In this document: piece by piece, positions 34,612 through 44,157 of the stretch
Position numbering within the stretch: position 1 is the first letter of the stretch
How the letters are laid out: every line of letters starts with the position of its first letter
From: Gammaproteobacteria bacterium
Lineage (GTDB): Bacteria; Pseudomonadota; Gammaproteobacteria; Chromatiales; Chromatiaceae
NCBI GenBank assembly: GCA_020445335.1
Contig: JAGRGU010000079.1
Coordinates: 5,052-50,005 of the forward strand
DNA: 44,954 nucleotides
Reading direction: 5' to 3'
The notes under the pieces: generated by a model
Told to the model about the DNA's origin: nothing
Database searches by the model: none
Seen by the model: only the letters and a program-made list of their open reading frames with translations
Position numbers and translations under genes: made by a program

Positions 34612-36932
34612 AGATCGACAGGGTCGCCGTGATCGGCGCCGGCGTTATGGGCGCCGGCATCGCCGCGCAGATCAGCAATGCCGGAGTCCCCGTGGTGCTG
34701 CTCGATATCGTTGCTGAAGAGGGGGGGAGCCGCAGCGCGCTGGCAGAGCGCGCAGTAGCCGCGATGCTCAAGCGGCAGCCGGCGCCGCTGATGCACAGGC
34801 GCAACGCCAGACTGATCACCTGCGGCAACATAGAAGATGATCTGACACTGCTCGGAGAGTGCGACTGGATCATCGAGGCGGTGATCGAGCGGCTGGAGAT
34901 CAAGCAGTCGCTATACCGGCGGATCGACGCGGTGCGCAAGTCGGACGCCATCGTCTCATCCAATACTTCGACCATTCCGCTGCGTGATCTGGTGGCCGGG
35001 ATGCCGGAAGCTTTCGCGCAGCGCTTTCTGATCACCCACTTCTTCAACCCACCGCGCTACATGCGGCTGCTGGAGCTGGTCGCCGGTGCGCGCAGCGATA
35101 CCGAGGCGTTGGCCAGTATCGAAACCTTCGCCGACAGGCATCTCGGCAAGGGGGTGGTGCAGTGCCGGGATACACCCGGCTTCATCGCCAACCGCATCGG
35201 TATCTACTGGATTCAGGTGGCGGTCAGCGAAGCGATCAAACTCGGTTTGAGCGTGGAGGAGGCGGACGCCGTCGTCGGTACACCGATGGGGATACCAAAG
35301 ACCGGCGTCTTCGGTCTCTCCGATCTGGTCGGCATAGATCTGCTGCCGCACCTGATGGAGAGTATGACCCGTACCTTGCCTGCCGGTGATCCGTTGCACG
35401 CCTACAGCGACATTCCGCCGCTGTTGGAGCGGATGATCGCGGAGGGATACGTCGGGCGCAAGGGGAAGGGTGGATTCTATCGTATCGAGCGCAGCGACGG
35501 TGCTAAGGTGAAGCAGGCGATCGATCTCCGCACCGGGGAGTACCGGGCGTTGGCAGAGGTTCGGCTCGAGAGCATCGCAGCCGCCAGAAAAGAGGGTCTG
35601 CCGGCGCTGCTGCAGCATGCGGACAGGGGTGGTGAGTACGCCCGTAGAGTGCTGCTGAAGGTACTCGGCTATGCCGTGGATCTGGTTGGCGAGATAGCCG
35701 CGGACATTGTCGCGGTGGATGAAGCGATGCGCCTCGGCTACGCCTGGAAACGGGGACCTTTCGAGATGCTGGACAGGATCGGCGCCGATCGTTTCGCCGA
35801 GCTGTTGCAACAGTCGCGAACGCCTTTGCCGAGGTTGCTCGAAACAGCGCAGGGCAGGCCCTTCTACCGGGTCGTCGAAGGCCGGCTGCAGTATCTGACG
35901 CTGCAGGGTGAGTACCACAACCTCCGGCGTGCCGACGGGGTGCTGTTGCTGGCGGACATCAAGCGGCAGGGCGAACCACTGGCCGCCAACGCCTCCGCGT
36001 CGCTGTGGGACATCGGCGACGACGTCGTCTGCCTGGAGTTCCATACCAAGATGAATGCGCTCGATCCGCAGATTCTTGAGATGCTGGAACGGGCGATCGA
36101 ATTGGTTCCCAGGCAGCACAAGGCGCTGGTGATCTACAACGAGGGCAGCAACTTTTCGGTCGGCGCCAATCTCGGCCTGCTTTTATTCGCCGCCAATATC
36201 GCCAGCTGGGATCAGATCGAGGCGCAGGTCAGGGCAGGGCAGCGGATCTATCGTGCCCTGAAGACGGCGCCTTTCCCGGTGGTCGGAGCGCCCTCTGGCA
36301 TGGCCCTGGGCGGCGCCTGCGAGTGTCTGCTGCATTGCGATGCGGTGCAGGCCCACGCTGAGAGTTACATCGGTCTGGTCGAGGCGGGCGTCGGCGTGAT
36401 CCCAGCCTGGGGAGGGTGCAAGGAGCTGTTGCAGCGCTGGGTGCTGAACCGCCGACGCGCCGGTGGGCCTATGCCGCCTTTGATCAAATGCTTCGAGACG
36501 ATCTCTACCGCGACCGTGGCGAAGTCGGCCGACGAAGCGAAGGATTATCTCTTCCTGCGACCCGAGGATGGCATCACGATGAACCGCGATCGGCTGCTGG
36601 CGGACGCCAAGCGACGCGCGTTGTCACTGGCCGAAAACTATTCGCCTCGGGAGTATCGGCCGATGCATCTGCCGGGAGCCACCGCTGCCTTGGCGATGGG
36701 GATGGCGGTACGGAGTTTTCGTCTCAGCGGCAGGGCCACCGCACACGATGAGGTCGTCGCCAGCGCGCTGGCTCGGCTGCTCAGCGGCGGTGATAGCGAT
36801 ATCTGCGACGAAATCTCAGAGGAGCAGATGCTGACGCTCGAGCGTGAAGCCTTCATGTCGCTTATCAGGCTGCCGCCGACCCTCGACCGTCTCGAACAGA
36901 TGCTGGAAACCGGTAAACCGTTGAGGAACTGA
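34608..36932 (+). CDS. Fused 3-hydroxyacyl-CoA dehydrogenase / enoyl-CoA hydratase
   Basis: 774 residues. Domain order is dehydrogenase first, hydratase last (as in Bacillus FadN), the reverse of E. coli FadB. The NAD-binding GAGVMGAGIA is at the start, SNTSTIPLRDL and HFFNPPRYMRLLE follow, and the catalytic histidine of the dehydrogenase is in the latter. The C-terminal crotonase domain has both catalytic glutamates (GGACECLLHCD and IGLVEAGVGVIP). The ATG at 34608 overlaps the thiolase stop. It provides the middle two steps of beta-oxidation. Confidence 0.92.
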   Translation: MKIDRVAVIGAGVMGAGIAAQISNAGVPVVLLDIVAEEGGSRSALAERAVAAMLKRQPAPLMHRRNARLITCGNIEDDLTLLGECDWIIEAVIERLEIKQSLYRRIDAVRKSDAIVSSNTSTIPLRDLVAGMPEAFAQRFLITHFFNPPRYMRLLELVAGARSDTEALASIETFADRHLGKGVVQCRDTPGFIANRIGIYWIQVAVSEAIKLGLSVEEADAVVGTPMGIPKTGVFGLSDLVGIDLLPHLMESMTRTLPAGDPLHAYSDIPPLLERMIAEGYVGRKGKGGFYRIERSDGAKVKQAIDLRTGEYRALAEVRLESIAAARKEGLPALLQHADRGGEYARRVLLKVLGYAVDLVGEIAADIVAVDEAMRLGYAWKRGPFEMLDRIGADRFAELLQQSRTPLPRLLETAQGRPFYRVVEGRLQYLTLQGEYHNLRRADGVLLLADIKRQGEPLAANASASLWDIGDDVVCLEFHTKMNALDPQILEMLERAIELVPRQHKALVIYNEGSNFSVGANLGLLLFAANIASWDQIEAQVRAGQRIYRALKTAPFPVVGAPSGMALGGACECLLHCDAVQAHAESYIGLVEAGVGVIPAWGGCKELLQRWVLNRRRAGGPMPPLIKCFETISTATVAKSADEAKDYLFLRPEDGITMNRDRLLADAKRRALSLAENYSPREYRPMHLPGATAALAMGMAVRSFRLSGRATAHDEVVASALARLLSGGDSDICDEISEEQMLTLEREAFMSLIRLPPTLDRLEQMLETGKPLRN

Positions 36933-36936
36933 GCCA

Positions 36937-38721
36937 ATGCCCAACTATTCGACGCCGCTGCGCGATCTTCGGTTTGTCTATCGGGAGCTGCTCGATCCCG
37001 GTGTGATGCAGGGGCTGCCGGGTTGCGAGGAGGTTACGCCCGATCTGGTCATGGCGATCCTGGAGGAGGCGGGGCGCTTCTGCGAAGAGCGGCTGCAGCC
37101 GCTCAATCGCAGCGGCGACGAGGAGGGGTGCAGCTTCGACGGCGGCCGGGTCAGCACGCCGACCGGGTTCCGGGAGGCTTACCGGCAGTTTATCGAAGCG
37201 GGCTGGACCACACTCTACGGTTCGCCGGAATATGGTGGGCAGGGGCTGCCGAAGTTCATCAACATGATGCTCGAGGAGATCATTTCGTCGGCCAACTTCT
37301 CCTTCGGTCTCTACCCGGGGCTGACCAACGGCGCCTGCAGCGCCATCGAGCGCTACGCCGATGCGGCACTGAAGCAGCGCTTCCTGCCCAACATGATCGC
37401 CGGGAAGTGGAGCGGAGCGATGTGTCTGACCGAGCCGCATTGCGGAACCGACCTGGGCATGGTACGGACCAGAGCCGAACCGCAGGCTGATGGCAGTTAT
37501 CTGCTCTCGGGAAGCAAGATGTTCATCACCGCCGGCGAGCACGACTTGACCGAGAACATCATCCATCTGGTGCTGGCACGCACGCCCGATGCACCCCGGG
37601 GTACCCAGGGAATCAGCCTCTTTCTGGTGCCGAAGATCAAGGTAAACGACGATCAGACGCTGAGCGGGGCCAACGGTGTCAGCTGCGGATCGATCGAAGA
37701 GAAGATGGGTATTCACGCCTCGTCGACCTGCGTCATCAACTTCGATAACGCGCTCGGCTGGCTGGTGGGGGAGTTGTACCAGGGCATGGAGGCGATGTTC
37801 GTGATGATGAATACCGAGCGCCTGGCCGTGGGTATCCAGGGGCTGGGCATCGGCGAGGCGGCCTATCAGGGGGCGGTTGCCTACGCGCGCGAAAGAGTTC
37901 AGGGACGCGCGTTCGACGCCAGCAGGCAGACCGAAGGGGAAGCCGATCCGATACTGGTGCATCCGGACGTGCGGCGTATGCTGCTGACCATGCGCGCCTA
38001 TACCGAAGGCAACCGGGCGCTGGCGGGCTGGGTTGCACGCGAGCTGGACAGGTCGCTGCGGCTCGAGGATCCACGGGCGCGCCGCGACGCGGCCGATTTC
38101 GTCGCGTTGATGACGCCTGTGGTGAAGGCCTTCATGACCGACTGCGGCTTCGAGGCGGCCAATATCGGGATGCAGGTCTACGGCGGCCACGGCTATATCC
38201 GCGAACATGGCATGGAGCAGTTCGTACGCGACGCGCGTATCGCGCAGATCTACGAGGGAACCAACGGGATTCAGGCGCTTGACCTGGTCGGTCGCAAGCT
38301 GCCAGCGCACGCCGGACGCTACCTGCGGCAGTTCTTTCATCCCGTGCAGTATTATCTACAGGAGAAGGCGAATGATGTCTCGATGCAGAGCTTTCAGCCG
38401 CCTTTGGCGAAGGCATTCGGTCGCCTGCAACGGGCAACCGCCTGGCTGGCGCAGCGCGGTATGCAGAATCCCGAGGAGGCGGGTGGCGCGGCCAGCGAGT
38501 ATCTGCGCCTGTTCGCGCTGGTGGCGCTCGGTTATCTATGGATGCGCATGGCCGAGATCGGAATTCGTGAGCGCGATGGTGCGGAGGCGCTGTTCTATCG
38601 GGCGAAAGTGGCTACCGCCAGCTTCTACTTTGAGCGCATCCTGCCACAGAGCGGCGCGTTGTTCGCGGCTGTAATGGCCGGTTCGAAATGCATGATGAGC
38701 TTCGAAGACGACGCGTTCTGA
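36937..38721 (+). CDS. Acyl-CoA dehydrogenase
   Basis: 594 residues, longer than the 380-residue standard form and like the long bacterial acyl-CoA dehydrogenases with an extra C-terminal domain. The flavin region shows MCLTEPHCGTDLGMVRT and the catalytic glutamate is in IYEGTNGIQALDLVGRKL; GGHGYIREHGMEQF precedes it. It performs the first oxidation of beta-oxidation and passes electrons to an electron-transfer flavoprotein, whose genes are not here. It starts four bases after the previous stop, so one operon with the thiolase and the fused enzyme. Confidence 0.93.
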   Translation: MPNYSTPLRDLRFVYRELLDPGVMQGLPGCEEVTPDLVMAILEEAGRFCEERLQPLNRSGDEEGCSFDGGRVSTPTGFREAYRQFIEAGWTTLYGSPEYGGQGLPKFINMMLEEIISSANFSFGLYPGLTNGACSAIERYADAALKQRFLPNMIAGKWSGAMCLTEPHCGTDLGMVRTRAEPQADGSYLLSGSKMFITAGEHDLTENIIHLVLARTPDAPRGTQGISLFLVPKIKVNDDQTLSGANGVSCGSIEEKMGIHASSTCVINFDNALGWLVGELYQGMEAMFVMMNTERLAVGIQGLGIGEAAYQGAVAYARERVQGRAFDASRQTEGEADPILVHPDVRRMLLTMRAYTEGNRALAGWVARELDRSLRLEDPRARRDAADFVALMTPVVKAFMTDCGFEAANIGMQVYGGHGYIREHGMEQFVRDARIAQIYEGTNGIQALDLVGRKLPAHAGRYLRQFFHPVQYYLQEKANDVSMQSFQPPLAKAFGRLQRATAWLAQRGMQNPEEAGGAASEYLRLFALVALGYLWMRMAEIGIRERDGAEALFYRAKVATASFYFERILPQSGALFAAVMAGSKCMMSFEDDAF

Positions 38722-38787
38722 GCATTCGTAAACGTTGTAGATGTAGATATCGCTGTGAGGCTCTGGATCCGGGTCGGGGCTCGGGCC

Positions 38788-40281
38788 CTAGAAGAGCTCT
38801 ACCCCGCCGGCGCTGCGGTTGCTGCTCTCGTAGTGCGCCTTCTCCCCGCTCAACGCCGACAGGGTCGCGATCATCTCCTGGCTGGCCCGCTCGGCGTCGC
38901 GGTAGTGGTTTATGATGGTGGCACGTGCCGACGGATCGCGCTGCCAGTCGCGCAGTGACTCGGCCAGCGCCTGATGGACATTGCTGTGCACCCGGATGTG
39001 CGGGTCCATCAGTTTGCGGTAGGAGGGGAGATGGCCGAACAGTTCATGGCCGGCGCCCCCCTCCTGCCACTGACCGAAACGGCAGCTGTGATGGTCCACC
39101 TGCACCGCCTGCCACTCGTCGGAGTGTTCACCCGTCTCGAAGGCGCGGTAGCCGTTCTGCATGTAGATCATATGGTCCATCTTCACCAGTGAGGCGCTGC
39201 TGACCACCTTGGCCAGGCCGACGTGCTTGTGCGTCTGCTGCGCGATCGAGGAGAAGGTATTGAAGTCCTGTTCGAACTGATCGACAGCCTGCTTCGAGGT
39301 GCCTGCCATTCCGGCCATGGTCTCGGCGTCATCGGTCATGCGCGTGGTCGCGGCGCGAAACCCCTGGATGATGTTCTCGACGCTGCCGGTGGCCTCTTTG
39401 GTTCGCTCCGCCAGCTTCTTTACCTCGTCGGCGACCACCGCGAAACCGCGTCCATGCTCCCCCGCGCGGGCCGCTTCTATGGCGGCGTTCAATGCCAGCA
39501 GGTTGGTCTGGTCGGCAATGCCGATGATCAGTGACAGTACTTCGAAGATCTCGTTGCTGCGTTCGCTCAACGACTGGGAGGAGCCTTTGACGCTCTCGAT
39601 CATCTCCATCAGGCTCGTCAGATTGGAAGTGACCTGGGCAATGGAGGTCTGACCTGCTATCGCGGTCTCGACCGCCTGCGCCGATATTCCCTCGACCTCA
39701 TCCATGCCGCCGGAGATCTCCATCAGATCCTTCTGACCGAGGCGCAGATTGGTCAACAGCGCGTTGGTGCGCAGCTGCGAGATCTGCTGCTGCATCTCGC
39801 TCTGTTTGCGGTTGTGGTAGGTCTCGGCCATCGAACCGAGCGAGCGGTTGATGCGTTCGATCGCGGCACTGTAGACGCCGTGCAGACCACCCACCAGACA
39901 GTGGCGATGAAATTTCTCCTGCTCGGCGTGGGAGAAGGCGGTCTCGATCTCCTTGAAGAACGCTTCGTCCTGATCCCGGCCGTCGTTCAGATTCCAGGCC
40001 GTTGCCGCCAGTTCGTGACCAGGGTCGATGCCGGTGATGCGATAGTTGAGGTCGCCGTTGGCGATCGCCTCTCCCATCCGCTTGATCTTGGAGAGCATCT
40101 CGTCGCCGTTGCGGGCTGTGCGCCGCTGCAGCATGAAGAGCATAGATGCCGCCAGAGCGAAACCGAGCAGTAAGGGGTTGAAGCCGTGCAGCATGAACTC
40201 AGTGGCCAGAGAGAGGCCCATCAGGCCCAGCATCAGGTTGAGTGTGCTGCCGCAGCTAAATTTCAAGGACGAAATGCTCAT
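38788..40281 (-). CDS. Methyl-accepting chemotaxis protein with zinc-binding C-terminal domain
   Basis: 497 residues. Two hydrophobic helices lie near the N-terminus (about 14-33 and 34-50) with almost no periplasmic loop. HAMP-like helices follow (about 60-170), then the signalling hairpin with the CheA/CheW tip [36 protein letters not shown] (split over about 250-285; note the [21 protein letters not shown] core), and a CZB domain: H370, C400 in CRFGQW, H428 and H432 in HIRVH. CZB domains bind zinc. The start overlaps the upstream PAS gene by 26 bases, so a receptor without its own sensor pairs with that PAS protein. Confidence 0.92.
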   Translation of the reverse strand: MSISSLKFSCGSTLNLMLGLMGLSLATEFMLHGFNPLLLGFALAASMLFMLQRRTARNGDEMLSKIKRMGEAIANGDLNYRITGIDPGHELAATAWNLNDGRDQDEAFFKEIETAFSHAEQEKFHRHCLVGGLHGVYSAAIERINRSLGSMAETYHNRKQSEMQQQISQLRTNALLTNLRLGQKDLMEISGGMDEVEGISAQAVETAIAGQTSIAQVTSNLTSLMEMIESVKGSSQSLSERSNEIFEVLSLIIGIADQTNLLALNAAIEAARAGEHGRGFAVVADEVKKLAERTKEATGSVENIIQGFRAATTRMTDDAETMAGMAGTSKQAVDQFEQDFNTFSSIAQQTHKHVGLAKVVSSASLVKMDHMIYMQNGYRAFETGEHSDEWQAVQVDHHSCRFGQWQEGGAGHELFGHLPSYRKLMDPHIRVHSNVHQALAESLRDWQRDPSARATIINHYRDAERASQEMIATLSALSGEKAHYESSNRSAGGVELF

Positions 40282-40774
40282 AGGTTGTTCCGGTTGCGCT
40301 CAGACGTTGATGTAGAATCTTTTTTGCTGCCTCCATGGCTTGTTTGGGTCCCGCCGCCTTTTCGGCAGCCAGCATCTCGCCGTATAGCGGCGTTATCACA
40401 TCCAGTGCTTTAGCCTCCGGTTTGCGGCGGACCGAGTAGTAGCCGACCAGCTGACCCTGTGGGTCATAGCTCGGCGTGACGTTGGCGAAGACCCAGTAGA
40501 ACCCGCCATCTCTACTCAGGTTCTTGATGTAGCCGAAAAACTCCTCACCCTTCTGCACCGTATCCCACAGCAGCTGGAAGACCGTTCGGGGCATGTCGGG
40601 GTGGCGAATGATGTTATGCTGCTTGCCCAGCAGTTCCGCTTCCTTGTAACCGGCCAGACGCATGAATATCCGGTTGCAATAGAGAATGCGCCCCTTGGGA
40701 TCGGTCTTGGAGACGATGAAGTCGTCGGCATTCAGGGTATGTTCCGTGTCGTTGGGAGTAATATTGGGTTTCAT
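40256..40774 (-). CDS. Aer-like PAS-domain sensor protein
   Basis: 172 residues. The PAS domain (about 14-120) follows E. coli Aer closely: [18 protein letters not shown], then [15 protein letters not shown]. Residues N34, R57, H58, D60, F66, W70 and N85 match those of Aer used for FAD binding and signalling. The segment after 120 is helical and lacks membrane helices and a signalling domain, so it must act through another protein, most likely the overlapping chemoreceptor. Together they would form a split aerotaxis receptor, as CetA/CetB do in Campylobacter. Confidence 0.88.
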   Translation of the reverse strand: MKPNITPNDTEHTLNADDFIVSKTDPKGRILYCNRIFMRLAGYKEAELLGKQHNIIRHPDMPRTVFQLLWDTVQKGEEFFGYIKNLSRDGGFYWVFANVTPSYDPQGQLVGYYSVRRKPEAKALDVITPLYGEMLAAEKAAGPKQAMEAAKKILHQRLSATGTTYEHFVLEI

Positions 40775-40806
40775 GTCGCATGGTCTTCGGTTGTTGCTTC
40801 CAAATG

Positions 40807-40833
40807 GTAACGGCTTTTATTACCGGGACTTTA
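40807..40833 (-). promoter_or_regulatory. FliA (sigma-28) promoter of the PAS-MCP operon
   Basis: Read on the minus strand: TAAAGTCC, an 11-base spacer, then GCCGTTAC, against the consensus TAAAGTTT-N11-GCCGATAA. It lies about 33 bases upstream of the PAS gene start, linking the operon to the flagellar regulon. Confidence 0.7.
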
Positions 40834-40974
40834 TAGAGGCCGATGATTATTCCGACGGCCACCGCCCGATAGCGCAGTTTCGCCGCTCGCAAGCGCTACG
40901 TGGCCAGCCGGGAAATTTAGAAAAAGAATCAAAAATCATAATCTTATCTCTGTTTAGATGGGGGTTTTCCGTAT

Positions 40975-41766
40975 ATGTCGGAGATCGTTGAATTTGAGCT
41001 TGGAGAGCAAATTGCCTGGTTAACGCTGAATCGGCCGAAATCGCTGAATGCGCTAAATCGGGAGATGGCGGAGGGGCTGAACAGGGTGTTGCGACAGCTC
41101 CAGGGGGAGACTGATCTGCGCTGTCTGGTGATAGGCGGCGCCGGGGAGCACTTCATGGCTGGCGGCGATATCCGCTACTTCCAATCTTGCCTGCAGCAAC
41201 CGCGTGTTGAGTTAGAGGGGGAGATTGCCGCCGTCATCGACCTGGTCAATGACAGCGTCGTGCGGCTGAGGTCGCTGCCGTTTCCGGTGATCGCTTCGAT
41301 TCGAGGTAATGTGGCAGGTTTCGGCGTCTCATTGGTCGCCGCCTGCGATCTGGCGATTGCCAGCGAAAACGCCCGTTTCACGCAGGCATACGCGCAGATA
41401 GCGACCACGCCCGATGGCGGCAACACCTGGCTTCTGCCGCGGCAGATCGGACTGAAACGGAGCATGGCGCTGTCGCTGTTGAACGAGATGCTGGATGCGG
41501 CGGCAGCGGAGCGCATAGGGCTGATCAATCGGGTGGTGGCCGATGAAGCGCTCGATGAGGAGACCAGAGCCTGGGCGCGCAAGCTGCGGCGTATGGCACC
41601 GGGCGCACTTGCCGGTGTCAAACGGCTGCTGAATGCCTCGCTGGAGAATTCGCTGTCGCAGCAGTTGGCGTTGGAGCGGCACTCGTTCGTCGCCTGCGCG
41701 CTCGGCGAAGATTTTCGCGAGGGTATAGATGCGTTTGTCGAAAAGCGCGCGCCCGACTACAAATAG
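40975..41766 (+). CDS. Enoyl-CoA hydratase/isomerase family protein, PaaG-like
   Basis: 263 residues, crotonase fold: WLTLNRPKSLNALNREM, the oxyanion-hole loop HFMAGGDI and RGNVAGFGVSLVAACDLAIAS, and TTPDGGNTWLLPRQIG. Neither catalytic glutamate of enoyl-CoA hydratase is present, but the aspartate of TPDGGNTW corresponds to the isomerase residue of E. coli PaaG (IPDCGGTWLLPR). An isomerase role, such as a delta3-delta2-enoyl-CoA or related shift, is more likely than hydration. It converges with the acyl-CoA synthetase gene, stops five bases apart. Confidence 0.88.
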   Translation: MSEIVEFELGEQIAWLTLNRPKSLNALNREMAEGLNRVLRQLQGETDLRCLVIGGAGEHFMAGGDIRYFQSCLQQPRVELEGEIAAVIDLVNDSVVRLRSLPFPVIASIRGNVAGFGVSLVAACDLAIASENARFTQAYAQIATTPDGGNTWLLPRQIGLKRSMALSLLNEMLDAAAAERIGLINRVVADEALDEETRAWARKLRRMAPGALAGVKRLLNASLENSLSQQLALERHSFVACALGEDFREGIDAFVEKRAPDYK

Positions 41767-41771
41767 CTGCT

Positions 41772-43580
41772 TCAGTGCCCCTGGTAGAGCCGCTGCAGAT
41801 CGTCGTCGTAGTGTTTGAGGACTTCGCTGCGGCGGGTCTTGAGCGTCGGTGTCAGCAGGCCGTTCTCCACCGACCAGGGCTCCTGCAGCAGCGTGATCGC
41901 GCGTATCTGCGCGTAGCCGGGGAATTCGCGCAGCTGCGCGCCGATGCGCGCCATGACCTGTTGCAGAACCCTTTCGTCACGGTAGCTGGCAGCGGCGTCG
42001 GGATCCAGCCCGAGATCAGCGGAGAGTCGCTGCCAGGGCTCGCGCGCCGGCACGATCAGCGCGGAGAGAAAGGCGCGCCCCTCGCCGACCACCATCACCT
42101 GCTCGATCAGTGGATCCAGGGCGATGGCCAGCTCCATGTCGGCGGGTGAGACCTTTTCGCCGTTGGCCAGCACGATGATGTCCTTCAGGCGACCCGTGAT
42201 ATAGACGTAGCCCTGCTCGTCGATGCGTGCGACGTCGCCGGTGTGCAGCCAGCCCTCGGGGTCGATCACGCGCGCCGTCTCCTCCGGCCGGTTCCAGAAA
42301 CCGAGCATCACCGACTCGCCCTGCGCCAACAGCTCACCCTCGTTTCCAACCTTCAGCGCGACATGATCGAGCCTGGTGCCGACACTCTCCGGCAGATTCG
42401 CCTTGACCCGGTTGACCGTCAGCACGGGACTGGTTTCGGTCAGACCGTAACCCTGTATCACCGGTACGCCGAGGGCGAGAAAGGTACGCGCGATATCGGC
42501 AGGCAGCGGCGCGCCACCGCTGATCGCGGTGTGCAGCCTGCCGCCCAATCGGGCAACCACCTTCGCCGCGACCAGCCTCTCCAGCAGCGGCCACAGCAGC
42601 AGCGCGGGCGACCAGCCGGCGCGTCCCTGCAGATATTCGAAGCGCTTCCAGCCGACATCCACGGCCAACCGGAACAGTTTGCGCACAGCCGCCGGTTTCT
42701 GCTGCAGTCCCTCCTGGATGCGGGCGTAGATGCGTTCATAGATGCGCGGCACGCTGATCAGCACTGTCGGGCGGATCACCAGCAGATCCTCCGGCAGCTC
42801 GGGCACCGAGCGCGCGTAGGCGACAGTGATATCGCCCATCATCGCCAGATAGTAACCGGCCATCCGCTCCAGCATGTGCGACAGCGGTAGAAAGGAGAGC
42901 ATCACGTCACCGCTGCCGACATCGGTGGTCATCAGCGAGTCGTAGGCGTTGCAGAGCACGTTTCTGTGGCTCAGCATCACCCCTTTCGGGTGTCCGGTCG
43001 TGCCCGAGGTGTAGACCACTGTGGCCAGGCTGTCCGGTCCGATATCCTCGCGTAGCCGGTAGCTTCCACCCTGCTGCGGCAGCCATTCGGCCAGCGTCTG
43101 TGGCGCTGCCTGGCCGGGCTTCGGCCGCACCGGCTGGCAGCTGATCACTCTGGTCGTGGCCTGAATCTGCTCGAGCACGGGCTGCAGGCTCTGCCACTGC
43201 TCATCACCCTGGATGAAGAGCAGACGCAGATCGGCGTCGCCGACGATATAGGCTACGTTGCCGCCCCTGTCGTTGTAGAAAAGCGGTACGTTGACCAGCC
43301 CGAGTCCGAGTGTCGCCTGATCGAACAGCACCCATTCGCGGCAGTTGGGCATCATGATGCCGACCCGCTCGCCCGGCTCCAGTCCCTCCGCCAGCAACGC
43401 CTGCTGCCAGCGGCCGGCAAGTTCGGCCATCTCCCGCCAACTGCTGTCAAGCCACTGCTGCGTCCGCTTGTCGAAGTAGCGGTAGGCGACGTGTTCGGGT
43501 GTCCGCTCGATCCGTTTGCGAAATAGATCGGGCAGTGTCTCGACCTCGCCCAGTGTAATGTCGATCGGTATTGTTCTCAT
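41772..43580 (-). CDS. Long-chain acyl-CoA synthetase
   Basis: 602 residues, AMP-forming adenylate ligase. The AMP-binding motif is VVYTSGTTGHPKGVMLSHRN, followed by LPLSHMLERMAG, GYGLTETSPV, and the hinge WLHTGDVARIDEQGYVYITGRLKDII. It activates fatty acids for beta-oxidation or lipid synthesis. It belongs to the larger FAA1-type long-chain group and not to the short E. coli FadD type. The ATG at 43580 has GGAG nine bases upstream; a GTG two codons before is too close. Confidence 0.92.
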   Translation of the reverse strand: MRTIPIDITLGEVETLPDLFRKRIERTPEHVAYRYFDKRTQQWLDSSWREMAELAGRWQQALLAEGLEPGERVGIMMPNCREWVLFDQATLGLGLVNVPLFYNDRGGNVAYIVGDADLRLLFIQGDEQWQSLQPVLEQIQATTRVISCQPVRPKPGQAAPQTLAEWLPQQGGSYRLREDIGPDSLATVVYTSGTTGHPKGVMLSHRNVLCNAYDSLMTTDVGSGDVMLSFLPLSHMLERMAGYYLAMMGDITVAYARSVPELPEDLLVIRPTVLISVPRIYERIYARIQEGLQQKPAAVRKLFRLAVDVGWKRFEYLQGRAGWSPALLLWPLLERLVAAKVVARLGGRLHTAISGGAPLPADIARTFLALGVPVIQGYGLTETSPVLTVNRVKANLPESVGTRLDHVALKVGNEGELLAQGESVMLGFWNRPEETARVIDPEGWLHTGDVARIDEQGYVYITGRLKDIIVLANGEKVSPADMELAIALDPLIEQVMVVGEGRAFLSALIVPAREPWQRLSADLGLDPDAAASYRDERVLQQVMARIGAQLREFPGYAQIRAITLLQEPWSVENGLLTPTLKTRRSEVLKHYDDDLQRLYQGH

Positions 43581-43698
43581 TATCACGACTCCGATGGCGG
43601 CAGAGGGTGAACCGACTGTCTTAAAGCGTAGGAGAGGGGATCGACCTTCGCCAGCGTTGCCGCACCGGGGTGGAGAGGCGGTCGGTGCACGCCAACGG

Positions 43699-44040
43699 TC
43701 AGCTCAGTGCGACACCATGGTTCGCCTGATAGGGATGGTAGTGCTTGATCTTGCGTCTGATGTTGCGCTGCACGATCACGCCCTCTATTCTGCAGCTTCC
43801 GGCTGCTAGAGGTATCTCCGGATAGTCCGGATTGACGGCGACCAGCTTGTCGCCGCTCTCCTGTTTGACAAACTGCCGGAACCAGCGTTCTTCGCCAACG
43901 GTGGCGATGACGTAGGCACCGCTGGCGCACACTTCCGAGGGTTCGATCACGATGATGCAATCCTTCGGGAACTCGGGCTCCATGCTGTCGTCGAGTACCT
44001 GCAAAGCGTGGAGTTCGTTGTAACTGCAATCCTGGGTCAT
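43699..44040 (-). CDS. Small S24/LexA-like protein without catalytic lysine
   Basis: 113 residues, a lone S24 (LexA/UmuD-type) beta fold with no DNA-binding domain. The serine region is present (VLDDSMEPEF, Ser19), followed by CIIVIEPSE, GAYVIATV and the final strand LVAVNPDYPEI. The lysine that LexA uses (TVKRL) lines up with Arg55 here (RWFRQF), so self-cleavage is doubtful; Lys59 is near. It may be a non-enzymatic relative. ATG at 44040 with GGGAGAG upstream. Divergent from the ABC exporter gene. Confidence 0.75.
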   Translation of the reverse strand: MTQDCSYNELHALQVLDDSMEPEFPKDCIIVIEPSEVCASGAYVIATVGEERWFRQFVKQESGDKLVAVNPDYPEIPLAAGSCRIEGVIVQRNIRRKIKHYHPYQANHGVALS

Positions 44041-44157
44041 GGGGCTCTCCCGGAGCGGCGCAAGGGCCGACCGCTGCCGTTATTTATGGTCGGGTTTCCG
44101 CTAAAATCGTATGCCCGATTCTAGCCGCGATTGCGCTGGCTGTTAACAGGACCGAAG

